Positions 1 through 9,671 are shown, counted from the first letter of the stretch. The stretch is 64,000 bases of DNA from Chitinophaga rupis (GCF_900109685.1 NZ_FOBB01000010.1:186001-250000); one strand, 5' to 3'. Made by a program: numbers and translations. Notes: generated by a model not told the origin, from the letters alone.

Positions 1-2087
1 CCAAACTGCGACCAGCGGGTCGCCAGCTCCCTCCACTCTTCCAGGTGTTCGCTATCCGGCTTTTCAAATTTTCCGGGCACCACAAAACCGCCTATATCCA
101 TAGTCCAATAGGGAAGCCCTGACATAGAGAAATTCACCCCTGCGGTTATCTGCGCTTTCATATCCTGCCAGGTGGAACCAATATCACCGCTCCATATGGC
201 TGCGGCATAACGCTGTGAACCTGCAAAGCCGGAGCGCGTGAGTAAAAACACCCTCTTATCCGGATCCGTTGAACGCTGCCCTTCATAGATCCCTTTTGCA
301 TTTTGCAGGGGATAGGCATTCAGAAATTCGGCTGCACTGCCTAAAGCAGTGGGTGTCATTTGCAGCTTTCTTTTATCCGGGCTTACATTGGAGAGAATGT
401 CCGGCTCACTGGCATCCATCCACCATGCGTCAATGCCTTTACTATAGATCTTATCATTGATCAGGTTCCAGAATCCTTTCCGGGCATCCCTGTTAAAGGC
501 ATCGTAAAAAGTAGATACATATCCCGCGCCGATCCAGTCTTTTTGCCGGTCGGCTATATTCCTTTTATACAACCATCCGTTCTTATCAAACTCGTTGTAC
601 GCTGAGATGCCGTCATAAAATTTAGGCCACACCGATATCATGATGCGGGTGTTATATTTTTTATGCAGCACATCGATCATACTGTCGGGAGAAGGAAAAC
701 GTTTTTCATCGAATTCCTGGCTGCCCCATTCGGCTTCCTTCCAATAGCTCCAGTCCAGCACAATATTGTCAATAGGGATCTTTCTCTTGCGGAATTCATC
801 AACCGTGGTAAGGATCTCATCCTGTGTTTTATATCGTTCCCTGCTTTGCCAGAAACCCAATGCCCATTTCGGCACTATAGGTGCTTTACCGGTAAGATCC
901 CGGTAACCGGAGATCACCTCATCCATATTATTACCATAAACGAAGTAGTAATCAACCTGTTTGCCGGCTTCGGAACAAAAGCCAAAACTGTTTTGCTCTT
1001 CTTCGCTCAATGGCTCCTGCCATTTCAAAGAAAGATAGGATTCGCCGCCTTCAGGGATCCATTCAATTTTAACAGGTATTTTCTCTCCTTTTTTGAAATC
1101 CCAGGGCACCAATGCAGATGCGGGGTTCCAGGCTTTGCGCCAGCGGTCTAAAACCAGCTTTCCATCCAGCCACACTTTCAGGGAACCACCATAGGTGAAC
1201 CGGAACTGGTGAAGGCCCGACAGATGGCTGGCAAGGCTCCCTTCCCAGCTTACCATGCCCGTAGCAGGCGTAAATTCCCGGGGTAGCTGGATCTTTGAGT
1301 CTCCCAGGAACTCCATATTAATGTTTGCCTCTGCCCTCTCCGTACTTATCTCTTTGGGGTTATGCGTATTGTTGATGTACGAAGCTGTAAGCCAGCCCGG
1401 CTCCCCCTGCTTTGAAAAAAGCTGCATGGAGGAAAGCGGGTGAAGGGGCCTTACATCGCCGGCCCTGGTCAGGGAATAATTATCCCACAGAATGCCATAA
1501 TTTTTACTGGAGATCAAAAATGGAATGGCTACTTCGGTATTGTTCTGGAAAAAAGTAACCTGCTGCCCCCGGTAATTCATGATACCGTCCTGGTGCTGGC
1601 CCAATCCGTACCATGCATCATTGCCCGTGGTCTGAAAGGTTTGCGTGAGCGTGTAAGACCGTTTGCCGTCAAATACTACGGATTGAAAATTCCTTCCTAA
1701 CGGCTGTTTTTCAGCCAGTATTTTTTTGCCGGTAAGATCCGTGAACGTAACGGCCCCGGTTTTACGGTCGATAGTAGCGATTAATCTGGAGGTTTTGAGT
1801 GTGAGGCTTTCTTTAGAAGGGATCACATTCCAGGTAAGTCCGGGCTTTTTATTGTAAACCGTGATCAGGCTGTTACCAGGAGCTATTTCCTTTCCGGGAG
1901 CTGCGATCACTCTTATAATATTATCCGCAATCACTTCCAGCTTTACGGCATTCGGTGCGCCCGTCAGCAAAGGATCTGTAAAAAGCATTACGCCATCAGG
2001 AAGTTTGACATAGGCGGGCGGAACTGCCAATAAGTCATTCAAAAACGCAGAAGCCAACAGGCTAAACAGCAGCAATCTCAAGTTCAT
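1..2087 (-). CDS. GH31 alpha-xylosidase-type glycosidase with PA14 insert (3' end outside window)
   Basis: The gene runs off the left edge; 695 codons are present, so a C-terminal part is missing compared with the usual 900-plus residues. The start at 2087 gives an export signal of about 22 residues rich in Leu, so the enzyme is periplasmic or outer-membrane associated. Domains in order: N-terminal beta-sandwich, a PA14-like insert at about residues 240-370 (contains SLKVWLDGKLVLD), then the GH31 barrel. The nucleophile motif WWMDASEPD places the catalytic Asp at about 558, and WSGDIGSTW supplies the probable acid/base Asp near 635. GH31 enzymes with a PA14 insert are typically alpha-xylosidases acting on xyloglucan-type oligosaccharides; alpha-glucosidase is the alternative. 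It follows the HTCS gene on the same strand after 129 bases that contain a repeated operator-like element. Confidence 0.9.
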   Translation of the reverse strand, partial: MNLRLLLFSLLASAFLNDLLAVPPAYVKLPDGVMLFTDPLLTGAPNAVKLEVIADNIIRVIAAPGKEIAPGNSLITVYNKKPGLTWNVIPSKESLTLKTSRLIATIDRKTGAVTFTDLTGKKILAEKQPLGRNFQSVVFDGKRSYTLTQTFQTTGNDAWYGLGQHQDGIMNYRGQQVTFFQNNTEVAIPFLISSKNYGILWDNYSLTRAGDVRPLHPLSSMQLFSKQGEPGWLTASYINNTHNPKEISTERAEANINMEFLGDSKIQLPREFTPATGMVSWEGSLASHLSGLHQFRFTYGGSLKVWLDGKLVLDRWRKAWNPASALVPWDFKKGEKIPVKIEWIPEGGESYLSLKWQEPLSEEEQNSFGFCSEAGKQVDYYFVYGNNMDEVISGYRDLTGKAPIVPKWALGFWQSRERYKTQDEILTTVDEFRKRKIPIDNIVLDWSYWKEAEWGSQEFDEKRFPSPDSMIDVLHKKYNTRIMISVWPKFYDGISAYNEFDKNGWLYKRNIADRQKDWIGAGYVSTFYDAFNRDARKGFWNLINDKIYSKGIDAWWMDASEPDILSNVSPDKRKLQMTPTALGSAAEFLNAYPLQNAKGIYEGQRSTDPDKRVFLLTRSGFAGSQRYAAAIWSGDIGSTWQDMKAQITAGVNFSMSGLPYWTMDIGGFVVPGKFEKPDSEHLEEWRELATRWSQF

Positions 2088-2139
2088 ACACGTGGATTAG
2101 AATGCTGTAAAGCTATTACCTGGCCGTTTGAAAGCAGGC

Positions 2140-2177
2140 GGTTGAATGTTTCAAACTAGGGGGTTAAATGTTACAAA
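2140..2177 (-). promoter_or_regulatory. Two 16-bp direct repeats, 22-bp period, upstream of GH31 gene
   Basis: GGTTGAATGTTTCAAA (2140-2155) is followed by GGTTAAATGTTACAAA (2162-2177). They match at 14 of 16 positions and start 22 bp apart, about two helical turns. They lie 53-90 bp before the GH31 start codon. Such spacing suits a dimeric activator binding one DNA face. The regulator encoded just upstream (AraC-type output domain) is the obvious candidate, but that link is inferred. Confidence 0.6.
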
Positions 2178-2216
2178 GAGCTGATTTTCATTGCCATCTT
2201 TTTGACAGAGAGGAAA

Positions 2217-5200
2217 CTAATTATCTCTATTCTTAATATTTGTTATGTATTGTGAGGGTAACATATTAAACTCTTCCTTGAAAAATTTGGAGAAGATCTT
2301 GGGATCATTGAATCCTACCTCATATGCAATTTCGGCAATTGACATTCCGCTTTTATCCATTAGCTGGGCTGCCCTTTTCAAACGGATGGAACGGATAAAC
2401 TCCAGGGGCGACCTTCCGGTAAGCGAAACTATCTTTCTATAAAAGGTAACACGGCTCATGCACATCTCGCGGCTAAGATCTTCCACCGAAAAATCCGGGT
2501 TATCTATTTGCTTTTCAACGGCTTCCAATGCCTGTTTCAGGAATTTCTCGTCCACAGGGGTGATGGTAACCTCTCCGGGATTCACCTCAATCTGCTTCTG
2601 GAACCTTTTCTGCAATAATTTTTGCTGTGCCAGCAGGTTATTGATGCGGGAAGCCAGGATCTCAAAGGTGAAAGGCTTGGTAATGTAATCGTTCACACCT
2701 GCTTTCAACCCTTCCAGCTGTTTCTCTTCACTTCCCATGGCGGTAAGCAACACAACGGGAATATGGGCCGTGAGCGTTTCGGTCTTAATTTTTCTGGCCA
2801 GCTCAACCCCGTCCATTAAAGGCATCATAATGTCGCTCACCACCAGGTCAGGGTTTAGCTGCTTTATTTTTTCCCAGCCTTCCTTTCCGTTCGTGGCTTC
2901 CTCTATATGATATTGTCCTTTCAGGTTGTCCTTTAAATAAAAGCGCAGGTCCTCATTGTCTTCCACTATGAGTATGGTTTTCCGCTTATCGCCCTTTTTA
3001 CTTTCTTCTACTACTATGGATTCTCCAATTTCTGCCGGTAAAGGGGCGGTCGCAGCCCGGGCTGAAGGTTCATAAATTTTCCTGGCAGGAAGCAGCACGG
3101 TAAAACAGGTGCCCTGATCCGGCTCGCTTTTTACAGTGATGATCCCGTTATGTAATTTCACAAACTCTTTTGTAATAGCCAGGCCGATCCCGGTTCCCTG
3201 GTTCACCATGCTTTCCGGCACCTCTGTTTGAAAGAAGCGTTCAAAGATCTTTTCGTGCTGGCTGGCCGGGATACCGATACCGGTATCTTTTACTTCAATG
3301 GCAAGGGTTCCATCCCCTTCATTATTTACCGGCGGCTTATAAATAAGGTTAATGCTCACCGCGCCGTTATCATGCGTATATTTAAAGGCATTGGAAAGCA
3401 GGTTGAAGAGGATCTTTTCAATCTTATCCTTATCGAAATAAATTTCCAGGCTGTCAATGTTAGCGGAGAATGAAAATTGGATCTTTTTCTTTTCCGCAAT
3501 ATCCGCAAACGAACGGCTGATTTCCCCGCTAAACCCGATAATGTCGCCTATGGCAGGATGTAATCTTACTTCCTGCACTTCCATCTTCCTGAAATCCAGC
3601 AGCTGGTTTACCAGGTTCAGTAAGCGTTTTGCGTTACGCTGCACCAGGTTTAATTGCTTTGCCTGCTCTTCATCCGTAGTATGCTTAATGATCTTGTCCA
3701 ATGGGGCAATGATCAGGCTTAACGGTGTGCGGAATTCATGGCTTACATTGGTAAAGAATTTTGTCTTTAACTGTTCCAGCGCATGCGCCCTTTCTGCTTC
3801 CCTTCGCTGCTGCTGCACTTCAAAGCGCATGCGTATCCGGTCTAATGTAATACGCCGGGCAAGTAAGAACAATCCCGCCATGATCAACAGATATATAATG
3901 TATGCAAGAGGAGTTCGCCAGAACGGCGGCTCAATATTGATCCGCAAAGCCTTAATGCTACTCCAGGAACCATCCCGGCCTAAAACCTTTACTTTAAAAA
4001 CATAATGACCGGGATTAAGGTTAGTGTAAGTAACCCTTCTTTGGCTGCCATCTGCATAAAACCAGTCTGTATTAAACCCTTCCAGCATGTATGCATACTT
4101 ATTAGATGCATTGCCGCCAAAATCAAGGGAAGCAAATTCAATAGAGAAAACGTTCTCTTTATGTTTCAGGTCAATGTGCTGCAGCCTTGGCAAAGCTTGT
4201 GGCAGCAGGGTCCTGTTATTGATCCGCTCACCCGGCGCCACTTCTTTATTTAGGATCTGTAAACCGGTAAAAACAATTTTAGGATGGTAGGCTGGCTTTT
4301 TTATGTTATCCGGATCAATAATATTAAACCCAAAGGGACCACCAAAGATCAACTCACCCGCCCGTGTTCTGAGCGCTGCATTTTCATTAAATTCACGGTT
4401 CTGCAGGTTGTTCGTCTCGTCGTACCTGATAACAGAAAAAGTAAGTCCGCTGTTCGTTTGCTTTGGAATGGCATTACACAAACCATTGGGCGTAGAAAGC
4501 CAGAATGTCTGATGATCGTCTTCAAGAAGATCCAGGACCATGTTATCGGGCAAACCATCTGAGGTAGTGAAGATCTGAAATTCTTTTGTCCGTTCATTAA
4601 ACAAATTCAAACCGTCCCCCGTTCCCACCCAGATCCGTCCCTTGCTGTCTTCCATAATACAGGAAACAATATTGTTGCTTAAACTATTTTTGTTGTTTGT
4701 ATGCTGATAAAAGACCGGAATGCTTTTATTCTTTTCAAAAACGGCCACCCCGGCATTTGTACCGATCCATAAATTACCCTTTCTGTCCTGCAGGATGTTG
4801 AAAATATAATCGGAAAGTGCGCCTCCTGCCTGGCCTTTATAATGGTCAAACTTGTTTGTACTCCTGTTAAAACGATTCAGGCCGCCGCCCAAAGTACCGA
4901 TCCATAAATTCTGGTCCCGGTCCTCAAATATTTCCCAAACCCTGTTGTCTCCCAAACTTAAAGAATCATGATCGTCATGCCGGTAGTGTGTAAACTTCTT
5001 TCCGTCAAAGCTGTCAAGGCCTCCCAGGTAAGTTCCAATCCAGAGTATACCTGTATGGTCGATCCACAAGCTTACAATTACATTACCCGTCAGGCTGTTT
5101 TGGTTGTTTGGATCGTGCTGATACTGTTTAAAAGTATTGCTCTTCCTGTCAAAATAAATGAGTCCCCCGCCATTGGTCCCGATCCAGATATTACCCAGCC

Positions 5201-6338
5201 TGTCTTCAACAAAACGGTTTACATCATCGTATTGAAGGCTTTTTGCATTCATTTCCTGGTGATGATAATATGGAAATTGTACGATGTTGCTGTTTAAATA
5301 ATTTACCCCCTGCTTATAGGTTCCCAGCCATATAATGCCGTTATCGTCTTTATAGATCGTGTTGATGCTGTTCTGGCTCAGGCTTTTAGGATCCAGGGGA
5401 TCATTCAGCAGGTAGCTGGTTTGAAAGCTGTTCTTCTTATCGATCAGGGCTACTCCTCCATGGTCGGTTCCTATCCAGATCAAACCATTATTATCCTGAA
5501 TGATCTGGCTTACTACTTCTGAAATCAGCCTGGCCGGAGAGGAATTTTTATTAAACTGCCTGACCGTATTATCCTGCGGATGAAAAAGAAAAGCTCCATA
5601 GGTGTAGCACCAGATCCAAACATCTCCATCATTGTCTATAAAAAGGCTATTGGAATTATTTCCTTTATGCTGATCCTGCAATGCAGTGCTGGAGAATATA
5701 ACCTTATCCAATGCGATGTCATATTCCTGCAAAAATCCATTTTGATATACGATCCATAACTTCCCGTCTTTTGTTTCTTTAACGGAAGTGATCCTTCCAG
5801 GAGAATGGAGGGTGTCCTGGTACCTGAATGGCTTTACTCTTTTATCAGTAGCTGAATATAAATATAAACCCAGGTCATTGTAAAGGAACCAGCATCTGTC
5901 GTCATTCCCTTTCACGACACCCGCAATCACTCCCCGAGGTAACCCCAGCATCTGTAAATAGTTAAAATAGTCCGCATCAAACTTTTCTGTGTCTGGATTA
6001 TAAATACAAGCCCCTCCTCCTGTCGACACCCACATCTTTCTGTCAGGAAGCTCATACAGCGCCAGGACATTATTATTCTTTAGCGAAGAGCTGTCACTGT
6101 GATTTTGACGGAATATCCTGCACATATATCCATCATAGCGGTTAAGTCCGGCCGCGGTACCAAACCATAAAAAGCCATCCGGATCTTTTAATGCTGCATT
6201 CACCTGGTTGTGTGAAAGCCCGCCGTGCATATCAAGCCTGGAGAAATTATAATGGTCCCGTTGTGCAAAAGCCAAAGCCGGCAGCAGCAGTAAACCAATT
6301 GAGATAAAAAAACGTATTAAAAATTTAAGATGGCTCAA
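2217..6338 (-). CDS. Hybrid two-component system sensor/regulator (HTCS)
   Basis: One 1373-residue protein carries the whole signalling path. It has a signal peptide (1-26), then many propeller repeats of the type DxxGxLWxGTxxGLNRYD up to about 690. A Y_Y_Y domain follows at about 745-810 and a membrane helix at about 815-835. The cytoplasmic part has HisKA with FTNVSHEFRTPL (phosphorylated His about 867), HATPase with GTGIGLAITKEF, a receiver domain with DLVVSDIMMPLMDG (Asp about 1169) and a C-terminal AraC-type HTH. HTCS proteins bind a glycan fragment in the periplasm and activate the linked utilisation genes. Here the only linked enzyme in view is the GH31 protein downstream, so an alpha-xylosylated oligosaccharide is a plausible ligand. 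All catalytic motifs are intact. Confidence 0.95.
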   Translation of the reverse strand: MSHLKFLIRFFISIGLLLLPALAFAQRDHYNFSRLDMHGGLSHNQVNAALKDPDGFLWFGTAAGLNRYDGYMCRIFRQNHSDSSSLKNNNVLALYELPDRKMWVSTGGGACIYNPDTEKFDADYFNYLQMLGLPRGVIAGVVKGNDDRCWFLYNDLGLYLYSATDKRVKPFRYQDTLHSPGRITSVKETKDGKLWIVYQNGFLQEYDIALDKVIFSSTALQDQHKGNNSNSLFIDNDGDVWIWCYTYGAFLFHPQDNTVRQFNKNSSPARLISEVVSQIIQDNNGLIWIGTDHGGVALIDKKNSFQTSYLLNDPLDPKSLSQNSINTIYKDDNGIIWLGTYKQGVNYLNSNIVQFPYYHHQEMNAKSLQYDDVNRFVEDRLGNIWIGTNGGGLIYFDRKSNTFKQYQHDPNNQNSLTGNVIVSLWIDHTGILWIGTYLGGLDSFDGKKFTHYRHDDHDSLSLGDNRVWEIFEDRDQNLWIGTLGGGLNRFNRSTNKFDHYKGQAGGALSDYIFNILQDRKGNLWIGTNAGVAVFEKNKSIPVFYQHTNNKNSLSNNIVSCIMEDSKGRIWVGTGDGLNLFNERTKEFQIFTTSDGLPDNMVLDLLEDDHQTFWLSTPNGLCNAIPKQTNSGLTFSVIRYDETNNLQNREFNENAALRTRAGELIFGGPFGFNIIDPDNIKKPAYHPKIVFTGLQILNKEVAPGERINNRTLLPQALPRLQHIDLKHKENVFSIEFASLDFGGNASNKYAYMLEGFNTDWFYADGSQRRVTYTNLNPGHYVFKVKVLGRDGSWSSIKALRINIEPPFWRTPLAYIIYLLIMAGLFLLARRITLDRIRMRFEVQQQRREAERAHALEQLKTKFFTNVSHEFRTPLSLIIAPLDKIIKHTTDEEQAKQLNLVQRNAKRLLNLVNQLLDFRKMEVQEVRLHPAIGDIIGFSGEISRSFADIAEKKKIQFSFSANIDSLEIYFDKDKIEKILFNLLSNAFKYTHDNGAVSINLIYKPPVNNEGDGTLAIEVKDTGIGIPASQHEKIFERFFQTEVPESMVNQGTGIGLAITKEFVKLHNGIITVKSEPDQGTCFTVLLPARKIYEPSARAATAPLPAEIGESIVVEESKKGDKRKTILIVEDNEDLRFYLKDNLKGQYHIEEATNGKEGWEKIKQLNPDLVVSDIMMPLMDGVELARKIKTETLTAHIPVVLLTAMGSEEKQLEGLKAGVNDYITKPFTFEILASRINNLLAQQKLLQKRFQKQIEVNPGEVTITPVDEKFLKQALEAVEKQIDNPDFSVEDLSREMCMSRVTFYRKIVSLTGRSPLEFIRSIRLKRAAQLMDKSGMSIAEIAYEVGFNDPKIFSKFFKEEFNMLPSQYITNIKNRDN

Positions 6339-6416
6339 AACAGACTGTTCATTTTAAGTTCATTGTTCAAAAACCCCATCATAGGAAGGAAAACCGGTAA
6401 CAGCTCCCCGTTTGCA

Positions 6417-6430
6417 GCTGAAATTTCAGC
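6417..6430. promoter_or_regulatory. Palindrome in HTCS/AraC intergenic region
   Basis: GCTGAAATTTCAGC is a perfect 14-bp palindrome, lying just downstream of the HTCS -7 element, where a repressor could also act. No T-run follows, so it is not an obvious terminator. Function unknown. Confidence 0.35.
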
Positions 6431-6437
6431 CGGACTC

Positions 6438-6467
6438 CAAATATAATTGATAACTGGGAATTATCAA
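6438..6467 (-). promoter_or_regulatory. Promoter of the HTCS gene with an embedded inverted repeat
   Basis: On the minus strand TTG (6467-6465), 19 bases, then TATATTTG (6445-6438) matches the Bacteroidota TTG-N19-TAnnTTTG promoter. An inverted repeat, TTGATAA and TTATCAA separated by 7 bases (6447-6467), covers the -33 element and most of the spacer, so a bound protein would block RNA polymerase. The leader to the HTCS start is about 95 bases. Confidence 0.6.
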
Positions 6468-6529
6468 CCCTGAGTTCTGAAGATGCCTACGCAAGGGACA
6501 TGATAGGTCGGATACGCCAAAATGAAAGA

Positions 6530-6551
6530 TACATGTGCAAACGAACATGTA
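6530..6551. promoter_or_regulatory. Inverted repeat TACATGT-N8-ACATGTA before AraC gene
   Basis: Two perfect 7-bp arms are separated by 8 bases, about 60 bp upstream of the preferred AraC start at 6613 and 8 bp upstream of the alternative start at 6559. The geometry suits a dimeric regulator, possibly autoregulation by the AraC protein; this is inference. Confidence 0.4.
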
Positions 6552-6612
6552 GATTTAAATGGTAGCGGGTTTTTCGTATTTTGCAACTACGCAACCAACG
6601 CACTTAACATCA

Positions 6613-7596
6613 ATGACATTCAGTTTTTCCTCTACTCCTGGTTTCGATTTTCTGACACAGTTTGCCCGCCATATCGGCGCACCAGTGCATAATGACCTGA
6701 TGACAATGCCCGCGCAGCTGGGACAGGGATACATCCGCAAGCTCACGTTCGGCCCGGAGTTCAAGATCACGATCCATCATTATTTACTCCAGGAAGATCT
6801 CATCATCAAACGCAATTCATCCGGGCTGGGAAATGAGCTGATCACCGTGTTTTTTTACAGCAATGAACAGTCACTTGGAATTGCTTTTAATGATAATCCC
6901 CTGGTACTTTTCTCCAACCGCGATGATTCAGCTATCCAGGTAACTTCCAACGATCTTAGCTCCGTCATACGCTTTCCCGCAAATCATTATATTAATTATG
7001 TGGTGGTGGCCATTACACCGTCCTATTTAACGGCATTATTAGCCGTTAAAGATCCCAATTCAGTACTACAAACAATTACCGGCAGCGGTAATTCCTTTCT
7101 TTTCTTTGAAAGCATGACCGCCGAAACAAAGCTGCTCCTTAAAAATATTGCCGCGGTGAATATGAATGATAACCTGAGCCGCTTCTACATGCAGATCAAA
7201 GTACAGGAACTGCTTTACCTGATTTTTCATCAGCTGTCTTCGCGTGAAAGTGCAGCGTATCAAAGCATCAATAGTGCAGATGCGGAAAGATTGCTGCATA
7301 TCCGCAATGAGATCCTCAGCGATCTGAGTGTGCCACCCGTGCTGCGTGAGCTGGCACAAATTGCCGCTATGAGCGAAACCAAGCTTAAACAGCTTTTCAA
7401 ACAAACTTTTGGCAGCACTGTCTATAATTACTATCAGCAGGCGCGGATGGAAGAAGCGGCCTTCCTGTTAAAGCAAGGCAAGCGTTCCGTTGCGGAGGTG
7501 GGCTATGAGCTGGGATTTTCCAACCTGAGCCACTTCAGCCGGCTGTTTGAAAAACATTATGGCCTCAACCCCAAACGATTTTCCACCCAATCCTAA
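6613..7596 (+). CDS. AraC family transcriptional regulator
   Basis: The C-terminal about 100 residues form a double HTH of the AraC type, with LRELAQIAAMSETKLKQLFK and VAEVGYELGFSNLSHFSRLF. The N-terminal about 220 residues are a poorly conserved sensing domain. An ATG at 6559 is in frame, but the 18 extra residues do not look like part of the fold and a -7-like TATTTTG lies at 6577-6583, so the ATG at 6613 (protein starting MTFSFSS) is preferred. The next two genes run the same way and encode an ene-reductase and an NAD(P)-binding protein. A role as their activator is therefore likely but not shown. Confidence 0.85.
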   Translation: MTFSFSSTPGFDFLTQFARHIGAPVHNDLMTMPAQLGQGYIRKLTFGPEFKITIHHYLLQEDLIIKRNSSGLGNELITVFFYSNEQSLGIAFNDNPLVLFSNRDDSAIQVTSNDLSSVIRFPANHYINYVVVAITPSYLTALLAVKDPNSVLQTITGSGNSFLFFESMTAETKLLLKNIAAVNMNDNLSRFYMQIKVQELLYLIFHQLSSRESAAYQSINSADAERLLHIRNEILSDLSVPPVLRELAQIAAMSETKLKQLFKQTFGSTVYNYYQQARMEEAAFLLKQGKRSVAEVGYELGFSNLSHFSRLFEKHYGLNPKRFSTQS

Positions 7597-7691
7597 CCCC
7601 TCCACCGGATCCGACTGATTTTGCGTCTTTTTGCGCTATTATCAGCTCACCATAAGCCGCAACTTTGCTATGTCAAACAACACATAGCAAG

Positions 7692-8759
7692 ATGAAAAAG
7701 TTATTCCTGCCGTTCCATAACGGCGCACTACAATTAAAAAACCACATCGTAATGGCTCCGATGACCCGGAGCCGGGCCCTGAACAATATACCCAATGCAC
7801 TCATGGCCACCTATTACAAACAGCGTTCAGGCGCCGGGCTGATTGTTACGGAAGGCACATCGCCCAGCCCTGAAGGATTAGGCTACCCGCGTATTCCAGG
7901 CATTTTTTCTGAGGCACAGGTGGAGGGCTGGAAAGCTGTAACCAGAACGGTGCATGAAAACGGTTCCAGGATCTTTTTACAGCTGATGCATACCGGCAGG
8001 ATTGCCCATGCTTCCAATTTGCCGGAAGGCTATCAGCCGGTTGGTATGTCGGACATTAAAGCAGCCGGTGAGATCTATACAGATACCGGCCTGAAGGAAT
8101 ATTCCGTGCCTGCAGCGCTGGATGCCCGGGGTATTGACCGCGTGATCCATGATCATGTTAAGGCCGCGGAAAATGCCATAGCGGCTGGCTTTGACGGTAT
8201 AGAGCTGCACGGTGCCCACGGCTACCTGCTGGAGCAATCATTAAACCCGCATATAAACAATCGTAACGATCACTATGGCGGATCGATCGAAAACCGCAGC
8301 CGCTTAACGCTGGAGATTGCAGAAAAGATCGCAGCTGCCATCGGCGCAGAAAAGGTAGGTCTGCGCATCTCACCATTCTTAACATCGAACGATATGCCGG
8401 CGTATGAAGAGGCGGAAGTACATCAAACCTATGTTCACCTGGCCGCTGAATTAAACCGTCTGGGCATCGCTTACCTCCATATCTCCAATAACCCGGGCAT
8501 CCCGGAGAAAACACACCAGGCTATACGAAACACCTTTTCAAAGGTGCTGATCTACTGTAACGGATTAACCGCAGAAACCGCGGAAGCAATGTTACAGGAC
8601 GGAACAGCAGACCTGGTGGCCTTTGGCAGGAGCTTCCTTTCAAATCCCGACTTTATAAAACGGATGGAAAAAAACGAGCCCGTGAATGAAATTGATTATG
8701 CAAACCTGTATACCCCCGGTGAAGCAGGGTATACAGATTATCCGGTACTTAATTATTAA
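7692..8759 (+). CDS. Old Yellow Enzyme family flavin oxidoreductase (ene-reductase)
   Basis: About 355 residues forming one FMN-binding TIM barrel of the NemA/OYE class. Seen in order: MAPMTRSRA near the N terminus, FLQLMHTGR, the substrate-binding His pair in ELHGAHGYLLEQ, DHYGGSIENRSRL and a C-terminal FGRSFLSNPDF. The family reduces activated C=C bonds, nitro groups or quinones with NAD(P)H in the cytoplasm. The ATG at 7692 gives the canonical start MKKLFLPF; a TTG at 7665 is also open but overlaps a -7-like CAACTTTG (7660-7667). It probably shares a transcript with the NmrA-type gene 24 bases downstream. Physiological substrate unknown; electrophile detoxification is likely. Confidence 0.9.
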   Translation: MKKLFLPFHNGALQLKNHIVMAPMTRSRALNNIPNALMATYYKQRSGAGLIVTEGTSPSPEGLGYPRIPGIFSEAQVEGWKAVTRTVHENGSRIFLQLMHTGRIAHASNLPEGYQPVGMSDIKAAGEIYTDTGLKEYSVPAALDARGIDRVIHDHVKAAENAIAAGFDGIELHGAHGYLLEQSLNPHINNRNDHYGGSIENRSRLTLEIAEKIAAAIGAEKVGLRISPFLTSNDMPAYEEAEVHQTYVHLAAELNRLGIAYLHISNNPGIPEKTHQAIRNTFSKVLIYCNGLTAETAEAMLQDGTADLVAFGRSFLSNPDFIKRMEKNEPVNEIDYANLYTPGEAGYTDYPVLNY

Positions 8760-8783
8760 TCCCCACACAAAACATAAAGCACC

Positions 8784-9671
8784 ATGAAAATTACAACAAC
8801 AGGCTCATTAGGAAATGTAGCCAAACCATTAGTAAAAAAGCTGGTAGCAGCAGGACACCAGGTAACCGTTATAACTACCAAGGCTGAACGCAAAGACGAA
8901 ATTGAGGCTTTAGGTGCAGCAGCGGCCGTAGGATCTATCAGTGACGCATCATTCTTAACCGGTGCTTTCAGTGGCGCCGATGCAGTTTATGCCATGATGC
9001 CGCCCTCAATGGGCCCCTCAAACATGATCCAGAACATTGCAGATGCAGGGCAGGCTTATGCCCAGGCCATTAAGGCCGCGGGTGTACCCCGTGTGGTTAT
9101 GCTGAGCAGTATTGGTGCGGATGCCGCTGAAGGCACAGGTCCTGTACAGGGCGTGCACCGCGTAGAAAAAATATTCCGGGAGCTGTCCGGTGTGAACATC
9201 ACTATCCTGAGATCGGGCTTTTTCTACGTTAACTTTTTCAGGGATATACCACTGATCAAAAATATGAACCTCTTCGGTAATAATTACAGCGGAGATGACC
9301 AGCTTGCGCTGACACATCCCGATGATATCGCTGCGGCTGCAGCAGAGGAGCTACAGGCAAAAGGAAATGGCTTCGAGGTTAAGTATATCATCAGTGATAT
9401 CTCGACCGGAAACAAGATCGCCGCCCTGTTTGGCCCGGCAATCGGGAAACCGGAATTGACCTGGACCGCTATTCCTGATGAACAGCTGAAACAAGGTATG
9501 CTGTCTGCCGGATTACCGCCTGAATTAGCTGGTCTGATCACGGAACTGGGCCAAGGTGTAAGAGCCGGTATTGTTACAAAAGACTTTTTTGCCACTGGTG
9601 GAAAAGCGAGCGGCCGGATTAAACTTGAACAATTCGTTGAAGAGTTTAAGAACAGATATCAGCAGGCTTAA
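8784..9671 (+). CDS. NmrA-like NAD(P)-binding oxidoreductase
   Basis: 295 residues of the atypical short-chain dehydrogenase type. The N terminus has a Rossmann strand with TGSLGNVAKPL in place of the usual TGATG, followed by ITTKAERKDEIEALGA, typical of NmrA/quinone-reductase-2 proteins. MLSSIGADAAEGTG and ILRSGFFYVNF are family motifs. The classical catalytic YxxxK is not evident, so it may sense the NAD(P) state or act as a quinone reductase rather than a dehydrogenase. It is 24 bases behind the ene-reductase gene, suggesting one redox-stress operon with the AraC gene. Confidence 0.85.
   Translation: MKITTTGSLGNVAKPLVKKLVAAGHQVTVITTKAERKDEIEALGAAAAVGSISDASFLTGAFSGADAVYAMMPPSMGPSNMIQNIADAGQAYAQAIKAAGVPRVVMLSSIGADAAEGTGPVQGVHRVEKIFRELSGVNITILRSGFFYVNFFRDIPLIKNMNLFGNNYSGDDQLALTHPDDIAAAAAEELQAKGNGFEVKYIISDISTGNKIAALFGPAIGKPELTWTAIPDEQLKQGMLSAGLPPELAGLITELGQGVRAGIVTKDFFATGGKASGRIKLEQFVEEFKNRYQQA

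Noticed and set aside
6577..6583. TATTTTG boxes here, at 9811 and at 39789 as promoters
   Set aside because: One base shorter than TAnnTTTG and without a -33 partner at 17-23 bp; used only as weak hints for start choice.
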